A DNA stretch of 37,104 bases from Chloroflexota bacterium (lineage in GTDB: Bacteria; Chloroflexota; Dehalococcoidia; Lucifugimonadales; JACPCL1), in the NCBI GenBank assembly GCA_016179765.1, contig JACPCL010000016.1, positions 1 to 37,104 on the forward strand, read 5' to 3'. Shown piece after piece: positions 15,465 to 23,678 of this stretch; position 1 is the stretch's first letter; each line of letters starts with the position of its first letter. The translations under genes and the position numbers were made by a program. The notes below the pieces were generated by a model that had not been told where the DNA came from, searched no databases, and saw only the letters and a program-made list of their open reading frames with translations.

Positions 15465-17135
15465 GTGTCTGACAAAATCTTCGTCTGCGCCGCCTGGCCC
15501 TATACCAACGGCTACCTTCACCTGGGCCACCTGGCCGGCTGCTACATGGCGGCGGACATCTTCGCCCGCTACCACCGCCTCAAGGGCGACCGCGTCCTCA
15601 TGGTCTCCGGCAGCGACCAGCACGGCACGCCCGTCACCCTGCGCGCCGAGGAGGAGGGCGTCTCCCCCCAGGTCATTGTGGACAGGTTCCGCGCCTCGCA
15701 GCTTGAGGTGTGGGAGCGGCTTGGCATCACTTTTGACCTGTTCACCACCACGGGCACCGAGAACCACAAACAGACCGTCCAGGACATCTTCCTGAAGCTG
15801 CTGGACAAGGGCCTGATTTACAAGGCCAACACCACGCAACTGTACGATGCGGAGGCCAAACGCTTCCTCCCCGACAGGTATGTGGAGGGCGCCTGCCCCT
15901 TTTGCGGCAACCCCAAGGCCCGCGGCGACCAGTGCGACAACTGCGGCAAGCCCATGGACCCCCTGGAGCTGAAAAATCCCCGCAGCCGCCTCAGCGGAAG
16001 CGCACCCGTGCCACGGGAGTCGGAGCACTTCTTCCTGAAGCTCAGCGCCCTGCAAGACCCGCTCCTCCAGTGGGTGCGAAAGCGGACCCACTGGCGACCT
16101 AACGTCCTGAACTTCACCACCCACTACCTGGAGGAGGGCCTCCACGACCGCGCCATCACCCGCGACATCACCTGGGGTGTTCCGATCCCCCTGCCTGGCT
16201 ACGAGGACAAGCGTATCTACGTCTGGTTTGAGGCGTGCATCGGCTACCTTTCGGCGGCCAAGGAGTGGGCCCAACGGGAGGGCCAGCCCGACGCCTGGAA
16301 GGAGTTCTGGGGTGACCCATCGTGCAAGTCCTACTACTTCCTTGGCAAGGACAACATCCCCTTTCACACCATCATCTGGCCGGGGATGCTTATCGGTTAT
16401 GGCCAGGGCCTGAACCTGCCCTACGACGTGCCCGCCAACGAGTACATGAACCTGGGTGGCGGCAAGTTCTCCAAGAGCGAGCACCGCGCCGTTTGGGTAC
16501 CCGACTACCTGGAGCGGTACGACCCCGACCCGCTGCGCTACTACATCGCCGCCAACATGCCGGAGACCGGCGACACCGAGTTCTCCTGGCAGGAGTTTGT
16601 CCGCCGCAACAACGACGAGCTTGTCGCCACCTATGGCAACCTGGCCCACCGGGTGCTCTCCTTCATTGGGCGCAACTTCGGCGCGAAGGTCCCTCAACCT
16701 GGCCCCCTCACCACCGAGGACGACGCCATGTTGAAAAAAGTGGACGAGGCTATGGCGGCGGTGGCCCGGGAGCTTTCTGCCTGCCACTTCCGCGAGGCCC
16801 TGCGCCACATCATGGCCCTGGCCCAGGAGTCCAACCGCTATCTGGACGCCCAGGCCCCTTGGCGCACCCGGCGGGAAAACCCGGAGCGCGCCGCTGCCAG
16901 CCTCTACGTCACCATGTGCGCTATCGCCGGCCTCAAGACCCTGGCCTACCCCTTCCTCCCCTTCAGCGCCCAGAAGCTGCACGGCCTCCTGGGCTTCAGC
17001 GGTGACGTTGCCTCGGCCGGCTGGACGGCCCAGCGCCCGACGCCGGGCACACCGCTGCCGGAGCCGCAAGCCCTATTTACCAAGCTAGACGACTCGGTGG
17101 TAGAGGCCGAGGAGCAGCGCATGGTGGGAGTGTGA
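15465..17135 (+). CDS. metG: Methionine-tRNA ligase
   Basis: A 556-residue class Ia aminoacyl-tRNA synthetase that charges tRNA-Met. The HIGH motif appears as YLHLGH (17-22) and KMSKS as KFSKS (334-338). The connective domain has a zinc knuckle with C144, C147, C157 and C160 (CPFC, CDNC), as in MetG type 1; only one pair of CxxC motifs is present, so one zinc is expected. The anticodon-binding helical domain follows 380; the C-terminal EMAP/tRNA-binding domain seen in E. coli-type MetG is absent. The start is GTG 15465. A 19-bp hairpin follows 43 bp after the stop. Confidence 0.97.
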   Translation: MSDKIFVCAAWPYTNGYLHLGHLAGCYMAADIFARYHRLKGDRVLMVSGSDQHGTPVTLRAEEEGVSPQVIVDRFRASQLEVWERLGITFDLFTTTGTENHKQTVQDIFLKLLDKGLIYKANTTQLYDAEAKRFLPDRYVEGACPFCGNPKARGDQCDNCGKPMDPLELKNPRSRLSGSAPVPRESEHFFLKLSALQDPLLQWVRKRTHWRPNVLNFTTHYLEEGLHDRAITRDITWGVPIPLPGYEDKRIYVWFEACIGYLSAAKEWAQREGQPDAWKEFWGDPSCKSYYFLGKDNIPFHTIIWPGMLIGYGQGLNLPYDVPANEYMNLGGGKFSKSEHRAVWVPDYLERYDPDPLRYYIAANMPETGDTEFSWQEFVRRNNDELVATYGNLAHRVLSFIGRNFGAKVPQPGPLTTEDDAMLKKVDEAMAAVARELSACHFREALRHIMALAQESNRYLDAQAPWRTRRENPERAAASLYVTMCAIAGLKTLAYPFLPFSAQKLHGLLGFSGDVASAGWTAQRPTPGTPLPEPQALFTKLDDSVVEAEEQRMVGV

Positions 17136-17178
17136 CCTAACCCCTGGTTCTTTCCCTAGGAGAGAAGGGGGAAGAAAA

Positions 17179-17225
17179 GGTGTGATGGTGTGGAAACTGC
17201 AAAGCGGTTTCCACACCATCACACC
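17179..17225. terminator. Long perfect hairpin after metG
   Basis: A perfect 19-bp stem (17179-17197 with 17207-17225) with a 9-base loop TGCAAAGCG. It sits 43 bp after metG. A real T-run is lacking (AAGTCAATTT follows), so it may be a palindromic repeat acting as a terminator. Repeat sequence of the CTAACCCC/GGGAGAGGACTAAGG class surrounds it (17136-17261). Confidence 0.55.
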
Positions 17226-17261
17226 AAGTCAATTTCTCTCCCTTGATGGGAGAGGACTAAG

Positions 17262-18326
17262 GTGAAACACTCGCATCCAGAGGGGGACGCCTCTTCGGGT
17301 TGTGAGCATGAGGAATGGGGACAGAACACGACAAGCAGGCTTTACGTGAACCAGACCCCTCCCACCCTGGACGCCATCTACGCCCCCATCCAAGGCCAGC
17401 TTGGCTTGGTGGAGGCCCGTTTGCGTGGCCTAGTAGACCAGGGGCATCCCGTCCTGAGGCGGCTGGTGGAGCACATCTCCAGCGCAGAGGGCAAGCGCAT
17501 GCGCCCCGCCATCACGCTGCTGGCATCCCGCTTCCATCCCAACGACGGCGCTCTCGCCGTGACCATGGCCGCCGCCGTGGAGCTGCTGCACGCCGCCTCC
17601 CTGGTGCACGACGACTCGGTGGACAACGCCACCGTGCGACGGGGCCTGGCTACCGTCAGCAGTCTCTGGGGCGACGGCGTCGCCGTCCTCCTGGGCGACT
17701 ACCTCTTCGCCACCTCCGCCGTCTTCGTGTGCGAGACGGGCAACATCCGCGTGGTGAGCCGGTTCGCCGAGACCATCCGCGAAATCGCCACCGGCGAGCT
17801 GGCGGAGTCCTTCGGCGCCTTCCGTTTGACCCTCTCCATGGAGGAGTACAGCCAGCGCATCTACAACAAGACGGCTTCCCTCTTCCGCACCGCCGCCGAA
17901 AGCGGCGCCATCCTCAGTGGCGCACCGGCGTCCACGGTGCAGGCCCTTGTCCAGTACGGCAAAAGCCTGGGCATGGCCTTCCAGATTGTGGATGACATCC
18001 TGGACTTTGAAGGCACGCAGGAGGAGGTGGGCAAGCCTGTGGGCCACGACCTGTTGCAGGGCACCCTCACCCTGCCGGCCATGCTCCTTCTGGAGCGCTA
18101 CCCCCACGACAACCCGGTGGTGAAGCTCTTCCAGCGACAGGACGTGGAGGCCAACCGGCAGCAGGCCATTGAGATGGTGCGCAACTCTAGCATCCTGGAG
18201 GACAGCTACGCCGTGGCCCGCCGCTACCTGGACGACGCGGCCGCCGCTCTGGATAGCCTGCCGGACACGACAGAGCGTCGCTCGCTGCTGGACCTGCTGG
18301 CGTACGCGACGGAGAGAAGGGTGTAA
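17262..18326 (+). CDS. Polyprenyl (long-chain prenyl) diphosphate synthase
   Basis: A 354-residue trans-prenyltransferase that extends allylic diphosphates with isopentenyl diphosphate; in this context probably making the menaquinone or other quinone side chain. GKRMRP is at 77-82, the first aspartate-rich motif HDDSVDNATVRRG starts with D117/D118 and D121, GDYL is at 145-148, and the second motif is VDDILDFEG with D244, D245 and D248. Chain length cannot be predicted safely. The GTG start at 17262 lies in the end of a repeat with GAGAGG before it. The first 28 residues do not look like the family, so GTG 17346 (reading NQTPPTLDAIY) may be the true start. Confidence 0.9.
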   Translation: MKHSHPEGDASSGCEHEEWGQNTTSRLYVNQTPPTLDAIYAPIQGQLGLVEARLRGLVDQGHPVLRRLVEHISSAEGKRMRPAITLLASRFHPNDGALAVTMAAAVELLHAASLVHDDSVDNATVRRGLATVSSLWGDGVAVLLGDYLFATSAVFVCETGNIRVVSRFAETIREIATGELAESFGAFRLTLSMEEYSQRIYNKTASLFRTAAESGAILSGAPASTVQALVQYGKSLGMAFQIVDDILDFEGTQEEVGKPVGHDLLQGTLTLPAMLLLERYPHDNPVVKLFQRQDVEANRQQAIEMVRNSSILEDSYAVARRYLDDAAAALDSLPDTTERRSLLDLLAYATERRV

Positions 18327-18334
18327 AACATCCT

Positions 18335-18664
18335 CTAAGTTGTTGTCCTCAAGAGCTTTAGAATCTCCTGGAACAGTGACGGAATGTTTCGCCGTTCCTC
18401 TTTGAGCACTGTGCTAAGTTCTTGTTTATCTCCCGTTTGGTGCATAAGCTTCGCGCCAGCAGCACTAAGCTGAAGCGCGAGTCGTTCTTGTTCCTCTAAG
18501 GAACGCTTTGGATGCTTCTCAAACTTCCGATCCTCCCGAATTCCTTCATAAAGCTCTACAACTTCAGCAGCTACCTCCTGAGCCGAGTACCTCCGCTTAA
18601 GCACAATGGGTTCACCTAAAAGTGACTTTGTGATTTCTAGAGCTACATCTTGTGATTCTTGCAT
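18335..18664 (-). CDS. Hypothetical protein downstream of VapC-like gene
   Basis: A 109-residue soluble, mainly helical and charged protein that I do not recognise. The start ATG is preceded by a near-perfect AAGGAGGTACCA ribosome-binding site, so it is very likely expressed. It is the third minus-strand gene after the VapB-like and VapC-like genes, 47 bp from the latter. Lysine and glutamate are frequent, and AT content is higher than in the neighbours, which suggests a recently acquired piece. The open frame upstream to 18808 overlaps VapC and is not used. Confidence 0.7.
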   Translation of the reverse strand: MQESQDVALEITKSLLGEPIVLKRRYSAQEVAAEVVELYEGIREDRKFEKHPKRSLEEQERLALQLSAAGAKLMHQTGDKQELSTVLKEERRNIPSLFQEILKLLRTTT

Positions 18665-18711
18665 TGGTACCTCCTTATGGATGTTATTTTGTTTGATATC
18701 GTTCCGTACGA

Positions 18712-19107
18712 CTACAGTACGTATACCCTCAGCTCCTGCACGCGTTGGAAGTGGGGGTCGCGGCTGACCAGGGTGAGGTTGTAGGCCAGTGCGGTGGCTG
18801 CAATCCACAGGTCGTTGTCGGGGATCAGGTTGCCTGAGGAGCGGAGTTGCGCTCGCACCCTTGCATATTCACGCGCAATCTTCACGTCAACGGCGTATAG
18901 CGTTGAAGAAGTGACCATTCTATCCAACGCTACCTGCTGTCGGTTCGTCAAAGGCTTATGGAAGACGCCTTCATACACTTCTCCCAGCGTGATGACGCTA
19001 AGCGCGATTTCCTCGGCGGTCAATTCGCTAACAAGCGCGATAGCTGCGGCCTTTGCACCAACATAGTCAAGCAGCCAGTTGGTATCAAGAAGATACGTCA
19101 TCGTCAA
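18712..19107 (-). CDS. vapC: PIN-domain ribonuclease, VapC-like toxin
   Basis: A 131-residue PIN domain protein. The metal-binding acidic residues are visible: D8 in YLLDTNWLLDY, E43 in TLGEVYEG, D97/D99 in LIPDNDLWIAATAL and D117 in SRDPHF. VapC toxins cut tRNA or rRNA when freed from their antitoxin. The start overlaps the end of the upstream gene by 23 bp (ATGACGATGACG; 19101 is an alternative start), the usual toxin-antitoxin arrangement. The toxin target is unknown. Confidence 0.88.
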   Translation of the reverse strand: MTMTYLLDTNWLLDYVGAKAAAIALVSELTAEEIALSVITLGEVYEGVFHKPLTNRQQVALDRMVTSSTLYAVDVKIAREYARVRAQLRSSGNLIPDNDLWIAATALAYNLTLVSRDPHFQRVQELRVYVL

Positions 19108-19399
19108 ACTCTACCGGCGGGTTCACCGGCGCCTCATGACGCCATCGGTAAATGTCTTCAACCATCTTGTCCGTGTCCAGGTCCTTCCAGGCCCCTGCAA
19201 ACGACAAGAACTTCTCTCTGTCAAAGTGGCCGATAGGATTGGTCACGCCTTTAGCAGCCTCCTCCGGCCTGGATACCATTGCCACGGGCACGCCGTCCCG
19301 CTCCAGCAGGCGGGGCACGCCGTCTTTGCACACGTCATCCACCACCTTCGCCAGGTCCGTATCCGGCTTCAGCTCTATTTTCTTGTATTCTTTACCCAT
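19085..19399 (-). CDS. Antitoxin-like protein partnered with VapC
   Basis: A 104-residue protein directly upstream of the VapC-like gene, overlapping it by 23 bp. The N-terminal part (KPDTDLAKVVDDVCKDGVPRLLERDGVPVAMVSRPEE) resembles Phd/YefM- or AbrB-type antitoxins, in which this segment binds DNA, and the C-terminal tail (KMVEDIYRWRHEAP) would wrap the toxin. It probably represses its own promoter together with VapC. Family assignment is by pattern and position only. The start ATG 19399 has no strong ribosome-binding site. Confidence 0.75.
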   Translation of the reverse strand: MGKEYKKIELKPDTDLAKVVDDVCKDGVPRLLERDGVPVAMVSRPEEAAKGVTNPIGHFDREKFLSFAGAWKDLDTDKMVEDIYRWRHEAPVNPPVEFDDDVSS

Positions 19400-19515
19400 G
19401 CCTTTTCCCCCAGAGTACTTGCCTCAGTATAGGTTATAATCATCCCATTGACATCTCACTTCTTCCTTGCCCACGACAACCGTCTACGCTATGAGTGACC
19501 TGCTGGACAACGTGA

Positions 19516-19704
19516 CGAAGCGGCGGGTGTGAGAAGGACGTGGAGGCCCTGGACTTTGCCACCGTGGGCCGCTACGCCCTCCAGTTCCTGTGGAGCGACT
19601 TCCACACCACCGGCATCTATCCCTACGTGACGCTGCGCCGCCTCTGCCAGTGCGACCTGTGCCGCAATGAGAAGGCCAAGGCTAGCTCCCAGGGAAGCCC
19701 CTAA
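19516..19704 (+). pseudogene. DUF971-domain gene remnant (N-terminally truncated)
   Basis: The frame 19516-19704 translates to a segment with FATVGRYALQFLWSDFHTTGIYPY followed by TLRRLCQCDLC. This matches the second half of DUF971 (the domain shared with gamma-butyrobetaine hydroxylase N-termini), whose usual pattern is VGNYALRFxWSDGHxTGIY. A stop lies just upstream in frame, and the first half of the domain is missing; the only in-frame start is GTG 19540. The TAA stop lies in the CTAA that flanks the MITE at 19705. It may still be translated as 54 residues, but a broken gene is more likely. Confidence 0.65.
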
Positions 19705-19859
19705 CAGGGTGATGAAAAACACCCCCAACCCCCCTCAAGGGGGTTCAAGGTATCCGCCTGCGGCGGATTGATTTGTATCTGTCCCGATGGAATTGGGACA
19801 GATACCCGCCAGAGTCCCGACAGGTCGGGACTCTGGCCACCCTTTATTTCAGCAGCCTG
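19705..19859. mobile_element. MITE with CAGG(N)TG(M)TGAAA ends
   Basis: A 155-bp non-coding element. The left end CAGGGTGATGAAAAA and the inverted right end CAGGCTGCTGAAATA are terminal inverted repeats. The flanks are CTAA (19701-19704) and CTAG (19860-19863), which could be a worn 4-bp target duplication. Inside are two hairpins: GTATCTGTCCC/GGGACAGATAC (19775-19785 with 19795-19805) and an almost perfect 13-bp stem CCAGAGTCCCGAC/GTCGGGACTCTGG (19809-19821 with 19824-19836). It shares its ends with the element at 28165 and a partial end at 11994. It separates the DUF971 remnant from the M16 gene, and both stop codons lie in the flanking tetramers. Confidence 0.7.
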
Positions 19860-22514
19860 CTAGACCTCTCGCCCCTCCGTGTCCACCAACCGTAGAGGCA
19901 GGCCAAGCTCTCGCAGGCCCGGCTCTATCCTGGCCCGGTCGCCCACGACCACCAGGGTCAGGTGGTCGCTGGCAAGGTGCTCTTGGGTGACGCGGCGGAC
20001 ATCGGCCAGGGAGACGGCCTGAATACGGGCGGCCACCGTCTGAAAGTAGTCATCGGGCAGGTGGTACTCCACCAGGCCGGCAAGCTGGTCGGCTATCTGT
20101 GCGGGCGTCTCAAAGGCGGAGGGCAACTGCCGCAGGAGCGCGTCCTGCGCCGCCTGGAACTCCTCCTCCTCCACCGGCCTTGCCCCGCGGATTTCCCGGA
20201 ACTCCTTCAGCGTCTCCTCCACCGCGGGGCGCGTCACCTCTGTCTGCACGCTACCTCCGGCCATGAGGGTGGATGAAGTTGTGTGCCACTCCACGTGGGA
20301 GTTGTAGCCGTAGCTGTACCCCTTGTTCTGACGCAGGTTCATGTTCAGCCGGGCAGTAAACTGCCCGCCGAAAACCTGGTTCATGAGGAGCATGGGGAGG
20401 TAGTCTGGATGGTTCCGGGGAAGGGTGACGTGACCCGCCCGGATGACCGACTGGGCCGCGCCGGGCTTGTCCAGGAGGTACAGGGTTGTGGCGGCAGGAA
20501 GGAAGGCGCTCTGGCCAGAGGCGTTCTCATGGACGGAAGCGGCGGCGCCCGTCCAGTTGCCCAGGTGGTGCCCGGCGACGCGGACAGCCTCTTCCAGGGT
20601 CACGTCGCCGGCGACGATAAGGGTGGCGCAACCTGGCCCGTACACCTGGCGGTAGTGGCTTTCCAGGTCATTGCGGGAGAGGCTGGAGAGCGACTCCTCG
20701 GCGCCGAAGAGGGGATGGCCATAGGGGCTGGCGGGCCCGTACAGCAGCATGGGGGCCACGCGGCCAGCTATGGCCGTAGCGTCGTCGTTCATGCGGCGCA
20801 GGGAGGTCAGCCGCTCTTGGCGCACCCTGTCCAGCTCGTGCTGGGGAAAGGTAGGATGCTGGGCCAGGTCGGCAATGATCTCCAGCGCCTTGGGCCAGTG
20901 CCGGGAAAGGGTTTCCGTGCCGATGGTGGTCTGTTCCCGGCCGGTGCTGATGGAGAGTTGCGCCCCCATCTGCTCAAGCTGGTCGGCAATTTGCTGGCTG
21001 GTACGCGAGGGGGTGCCCTCCTGGAGCATGGCGGCGGTGAAGGCGGCCAGGCCGGGTTTACTGGCGGGATCGGCGACGCCGCCGGTCTTGAAGGCCAGGT
21101 CAAAGGAGACCAGGGTCACGTTGCGCTTCTCAACCACCAACACTTCCAACCCGTTGGGCAGGCGCTGTCGTCTGGGCAAGGGTGGGCTGAAGGGGCGGGT
21201 AGGGGCTGCCTGGGGCTGCAAGGTGCGGTCTACCGTCGTTGCTGTTTTGGAGCGTTGGGGTTCCGGCAGCACCTCCAAACGGACGCGCCGGCTGTTGAGG
21301 TAGGCCTGGGCCACGCGCCGCACGTCCTCTGGGCGCACTGCCAGGAAACGGGCCAGGTCTTTGTTGGCCAGCCCCGGGTCGCCGCCGAAGACGTTGAAGG
21401 TGTTGAGGCGGTTGGCCCGCCCCATAAACCCGCCGATGGTGGAGAGCTGCCGGGCCGTCTGCCACTCCATCTGGTTCCAGGCGCGCTCCACCTCCTCATC
21501 GGTGGGGCCCTGGGCGCGCAGGCGATCAATCTCCTGGAGGAGCGCGTCCTCTACCTCCCCGAGGGTGTGGCCTGGGGATGCCGTGACCTCCAGGTGCATC
21601 GCTCCCGCGATCTCCGCGCCGGCGTGGTACACGCCCACGCTCTGGGCGATGCGCTGCTGGTACACCAGGGAGCGGTGCAGGCGAGAGCTCTTGCCATCGG
21701 CCAGGATGGAGGCCAGAAGCGCAAGGGGGGCTTCATCTGCCGAGAAGCGGGGAACCGTGGGCCAGGTGAGGTAGAGGCGCGGCAGTAGCACCCTGTCGTA
21801 CAGGGTCAGGTCGGTCTTACCTGCAAGGGGCGAGTCCGTGCGCTTGGTGCGCATGGGCGGCTGTCCTGGGGGCAGGTCAGCGAAGTAGCGGTGCGCCAGG
21901 TCTTTGGCCTCCTCCAGGTCAAAGTCGCCGGAGATGGCGATGCTGGCGTTGGAGGGAGCGTAGTACCGCCCGAAGAAGGCGCGCACGTCGTCCAGGCTGG
22001 CGGCGTCCAGGTCCTGGTGATAGCCGATGGTGGGCCAGTGGTAGGGGTGAGGCATGGGGTAGGTGGCCTCGGTGAGGCGGAGGGAGGCCATGCCGTAGGG
22101 CCGGTTCTCGTAGCTCTGGCGGCGCTCGTTCTTCACCACATCTCGCTGCACGTCAAAACGCCGCTGGTCCAGGGCGTCCAGCAGAAAGCCCATGCGGTCC
22201 GCCTCCAGCCATAGGGCCAGCTCCAGATAGTTGGAGGGCACGTTTTCCCAGTAGTTGGTGCGGTCTGGCGTGGTGGAGCCGTTGAGGACGGCCCCAATTT
22301 TTTGCAGGGGTTCAAAGTGGCTGGCGTTGTGGTGCTTTGTCCCCTCAAACATGAGGTGCTCAAAGAGGTGGGCAAAGCCGGTCTTGCCTGGCTCCTCGTC
22401 CTTGGAGCCGACGTGATACCACACGTTCACCGACGCCAGAGGAATGGAGTGTTCCTGGTGGAAGATAACGTCCAGACCGTTGGGGAGGGTGATCTTCTCA
22501 AAGGATAGTTCCAT
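19860..22514 (-). CDS. M16 family zinc metallopeptidase, two-domain (pitrilysin-like)
   Basis: An 884-residue protein made of two M16 halves. The first half carries the inverted zinc motif H49-L-F-E-H53 (HxxEH) in GFAHLFEHLMFEGT, with the distal glutamate region ERRQSYENRPYG about 75 residues on. The second half begins near residue 445 (RLPNGLEVLVVEKRNV) and has lost HxxEH (GLAAFTAAMLQEGT), as is normal for the inactive half that closes the chamber. There is no obvious signal peptide, so it is probably cytoplasmic. Substrates are unknown; such enzymes degrade short peptides. The start has AAGGAAG upstream. The TAG stop falls in the CTAG next to a MITE. Confidence 0.93.
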   Translation of the reverse strand: MELSFEKITLPNGLDVIFHQEHSIPLASVNVWYHVGSKDEEPGKTGFAHLFEHLMFEGTKHHNASHFEPLQKIGAVLNGSTTPDRTNYWENVPSNYLELALWLEADRMGFLLDALDQRRFDVQRDVVKNERRQSYENRPYGMASLRLTEATYPMPHPYHWPTIGYHQDLDAASLDDVRAFFGRYYAPSNASIAISGDFDLEEAKDLAHRYFADLPPGQPPMRTKRTDSPLAGKTDLTLYDRVLLPRLYLTWPTVPRFSADEAPLALLASILADGKSSRLHRSLVYQQRIAQSVGVYHAGAEIAGAMHLEVTASPGHTLGEVEDALLQEIDRLRAQGPTDEEVERAWNQMEWQTARQLSTIGGFMGRANRLNTFNVFGGDPGLANKDLARFLAVRPEDVRRVAQAYLNSRRVRLEVLPEPQRSKTATTVDRTLQPQAAPTRPFSPPLPRRQRLPNGLEVLVVEKRNVTLVSFDLAFKTGGVADPASKPGLAAFTAAMLQEGTPSRTSQQIADQLEQMGAQLSISTGREQTTIGTETLSRHWPKALEIIADLAQHPTFPQHELDRVRQERLTSLRRMNDDATAIAGRVAPMLLYGPASPYGHPLFGAEESLSSLSRNDLESHYRQVYGPGCATLIVAGDVTLEEAVRVAGHHLGNWTGAAASVHENASGQSAFLPAATTLYLLDKPGAAQSVIRAGHVTLPRNHPDYLPMLLMNQVFGGQFTARLNMNLRQNKGYSYGYNSHVEWHTTSSTLMAGGSVQTEVTRPAVEETLKEFREIRGARPVEEEEFQAAQDALLRQLPSAFETPAQIADQLAGLVEYHLPDDYFQTVAARIQAVSLADVRRVTQEHLASDHLTLVVVGDRARIEPGLRELGLPLRLVDTEGREV

Positions 22515-22530
22515 GAGACTTCCTTCTACC

Positions 22531-22557
22531 TCCCCCTTCCCGCGACGGGAAGGGGGA
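22531..22557. repeat. Hairpin repeat between qor-like and M16 genes
   Basis: A perfect 12-bp stem (22531-22542 with 22546-22557) with a CGA loop, embedded in a segment that on the minus strand reads CCTAACCCCCTCATTCCCCCTTCCCG. The copy at 25710-25748 has the same layout. It lies just downstream of qor-like on the minus strand and just upstream of the M16 gene, so it may terminate the former. Confidence 0.65.
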
Positions 22558-22572
22558 ATGAGGGGGTTAGGT

Positions 22573-23538
22573 CTAAGGCACCAACAGCAGCTTGCCGGTG
22601 GTCTCCCGGTTCTCCAGACGCCGGTGGGCCTCCGCAGCGTCTTTCAGGGGGTACGTGCCGAAGATCTGCATCTTCAGTTTACCCTGGGCAATGAGGTTGA
22701 AGACCGCCGTGGCGCGACGCACCAGATCTTCCCGTGTGGCGGTGTAGTGGCCCAGGCCGGGGCGCGTCATGAAGAGAGACTTGGCTTGCAAGGTAGCAGG
22801 GCTGACGGGATTGGGCAGGCCGCTGGACTGGCCGTACAGCACCATGTACCCGCGAGGCTTCAGGATTTCCAACCCCTTGTCAAAGGTCGTCGCGCCCACG
22901 GAGTCGTACACCACCTCAACGCCCTGGCCGCCGGTGATGCGCTTGACCTCCTCTGCAAAGTCCTGCTGGGAGTAGAGGATAACGTGGTCGGCTCCCAGCC
23001 CCTTCACCAGCGTTGCCTTATCCTGGGTGGACACGGTAGCGATGACCGTCGCGCCGCACAGCTTGGCAAGCTGCACCAGGGACTGGCCAACGCCTCCTGC
23101 CGCTGCGTGGATAAGGCACATATCGCCCTTCTTCAAGGGGTAGGTGTCATGGCTCAAGTAGTGGGCGGTCATGCCCTGGAGCATGGCGGTGGCCCCTAGC
23201 TCAAAGTTGACGCCCTGGGGCAGCTTCACCAGCCGCTCTGCCTGGTTTACCACCTTCTCGGCGTAGGAGGAGCCGCCGCTGGCCCAGGCGACGCGGTCGC
23301 CCGCCTTGATGTCCGTGACGCCAGACCCAATCTGGGAGACGGTGCCTGCGCCCTCACCGCCCAGGATCATGGGCACGTTGGTCCGGTACAGGCCGGAGCG
23401 GTTGTAGATGTCCATGAAGTTGACGCCGATGGCCTTCACGTCTATGAGGGCCTGGCCGGGGCCTGGCTTGGGGTCGGGCAGGTCAACGTACTTGAGGACT
23501 TCCGGACCGCCGGTCTGGGTAATCTGAATGGCTTTCAT
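22573..23538 (-). CDS. NADPH:quinone oxidoreductase-like, zinc-free MDR superfamily
   Basis: A 321-residue medium-chain dehydrogenase/reductase of the quinone oxidoreductase type. It starts MKAIQITQTGGPEVLKY, has GVNFMDIYNRSGLY near 38-51 (family pattern NxxDxxxRxGxY), and the NADPH-binding loop HAAAGGVGQ at 144-152. The cysteines that hold zinc in alcohol dehydrogenases are missing. Members reduce quinones or enones with NADPH. The AGGAGA ribosome-binding site supports ATG 23538 rather than the longer open frame to 23652. Confidence 0.9.
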   Translation of the reverse strand: MKAIQITQTGGPEVLKYVDLPDPKPGPGQALIDVKAIGVNFMDIYNRSGLYRTNVPMILGGEGAGTVSQIGSGVTDIKAGDRVAWASGGSSYAEKVVNQAERLVKLPQGVNFELGATAMLQGMTAHYLSHDTYPLKKGDMCLIHAAAGGVGQSLVQLAKLCGATVIATVSTQDKATLVKGLGADHVILYSQQDFAEEVKRITGGQGVEVVYDSVGATTFDKGLEILKPRGYMVLYGQSSGLPNPVSPATLQAKSLFMTRPGLGHYTATREDLVRRATAVFNLIAQGKLKMQIFGTYPLKDAAEAHRRLENRETTGKLLLVP

Positions 23539-23678
23539 ACGGTCTCCTTGCGGGTATAAGGGGCAAAGCGTCCTGCTGTGCCCTCCATCTTCGGGGCGAA
23601 TGCTTGGGTTGTCAACACACTGGTTGACGCGCCTGCACCTTCTGGGGTACAACGTATTCCAGAAAAGGGGACCCAGGC

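Noticed and set aside
15438-17069. Long minus-strand open frame (543 codons)
   Set aside because: It is exactly antisense to metG, whose motifs are complete; it has low-complexity Gly/Val/Leu content typical of an antisense GC-rich frame.
20283-21788. Long plus-strand open frame (501 codons)
   Set aside because: Antisense to the M16 peptidase gene; no recognisable domain, and Gly/Val-rich composition.
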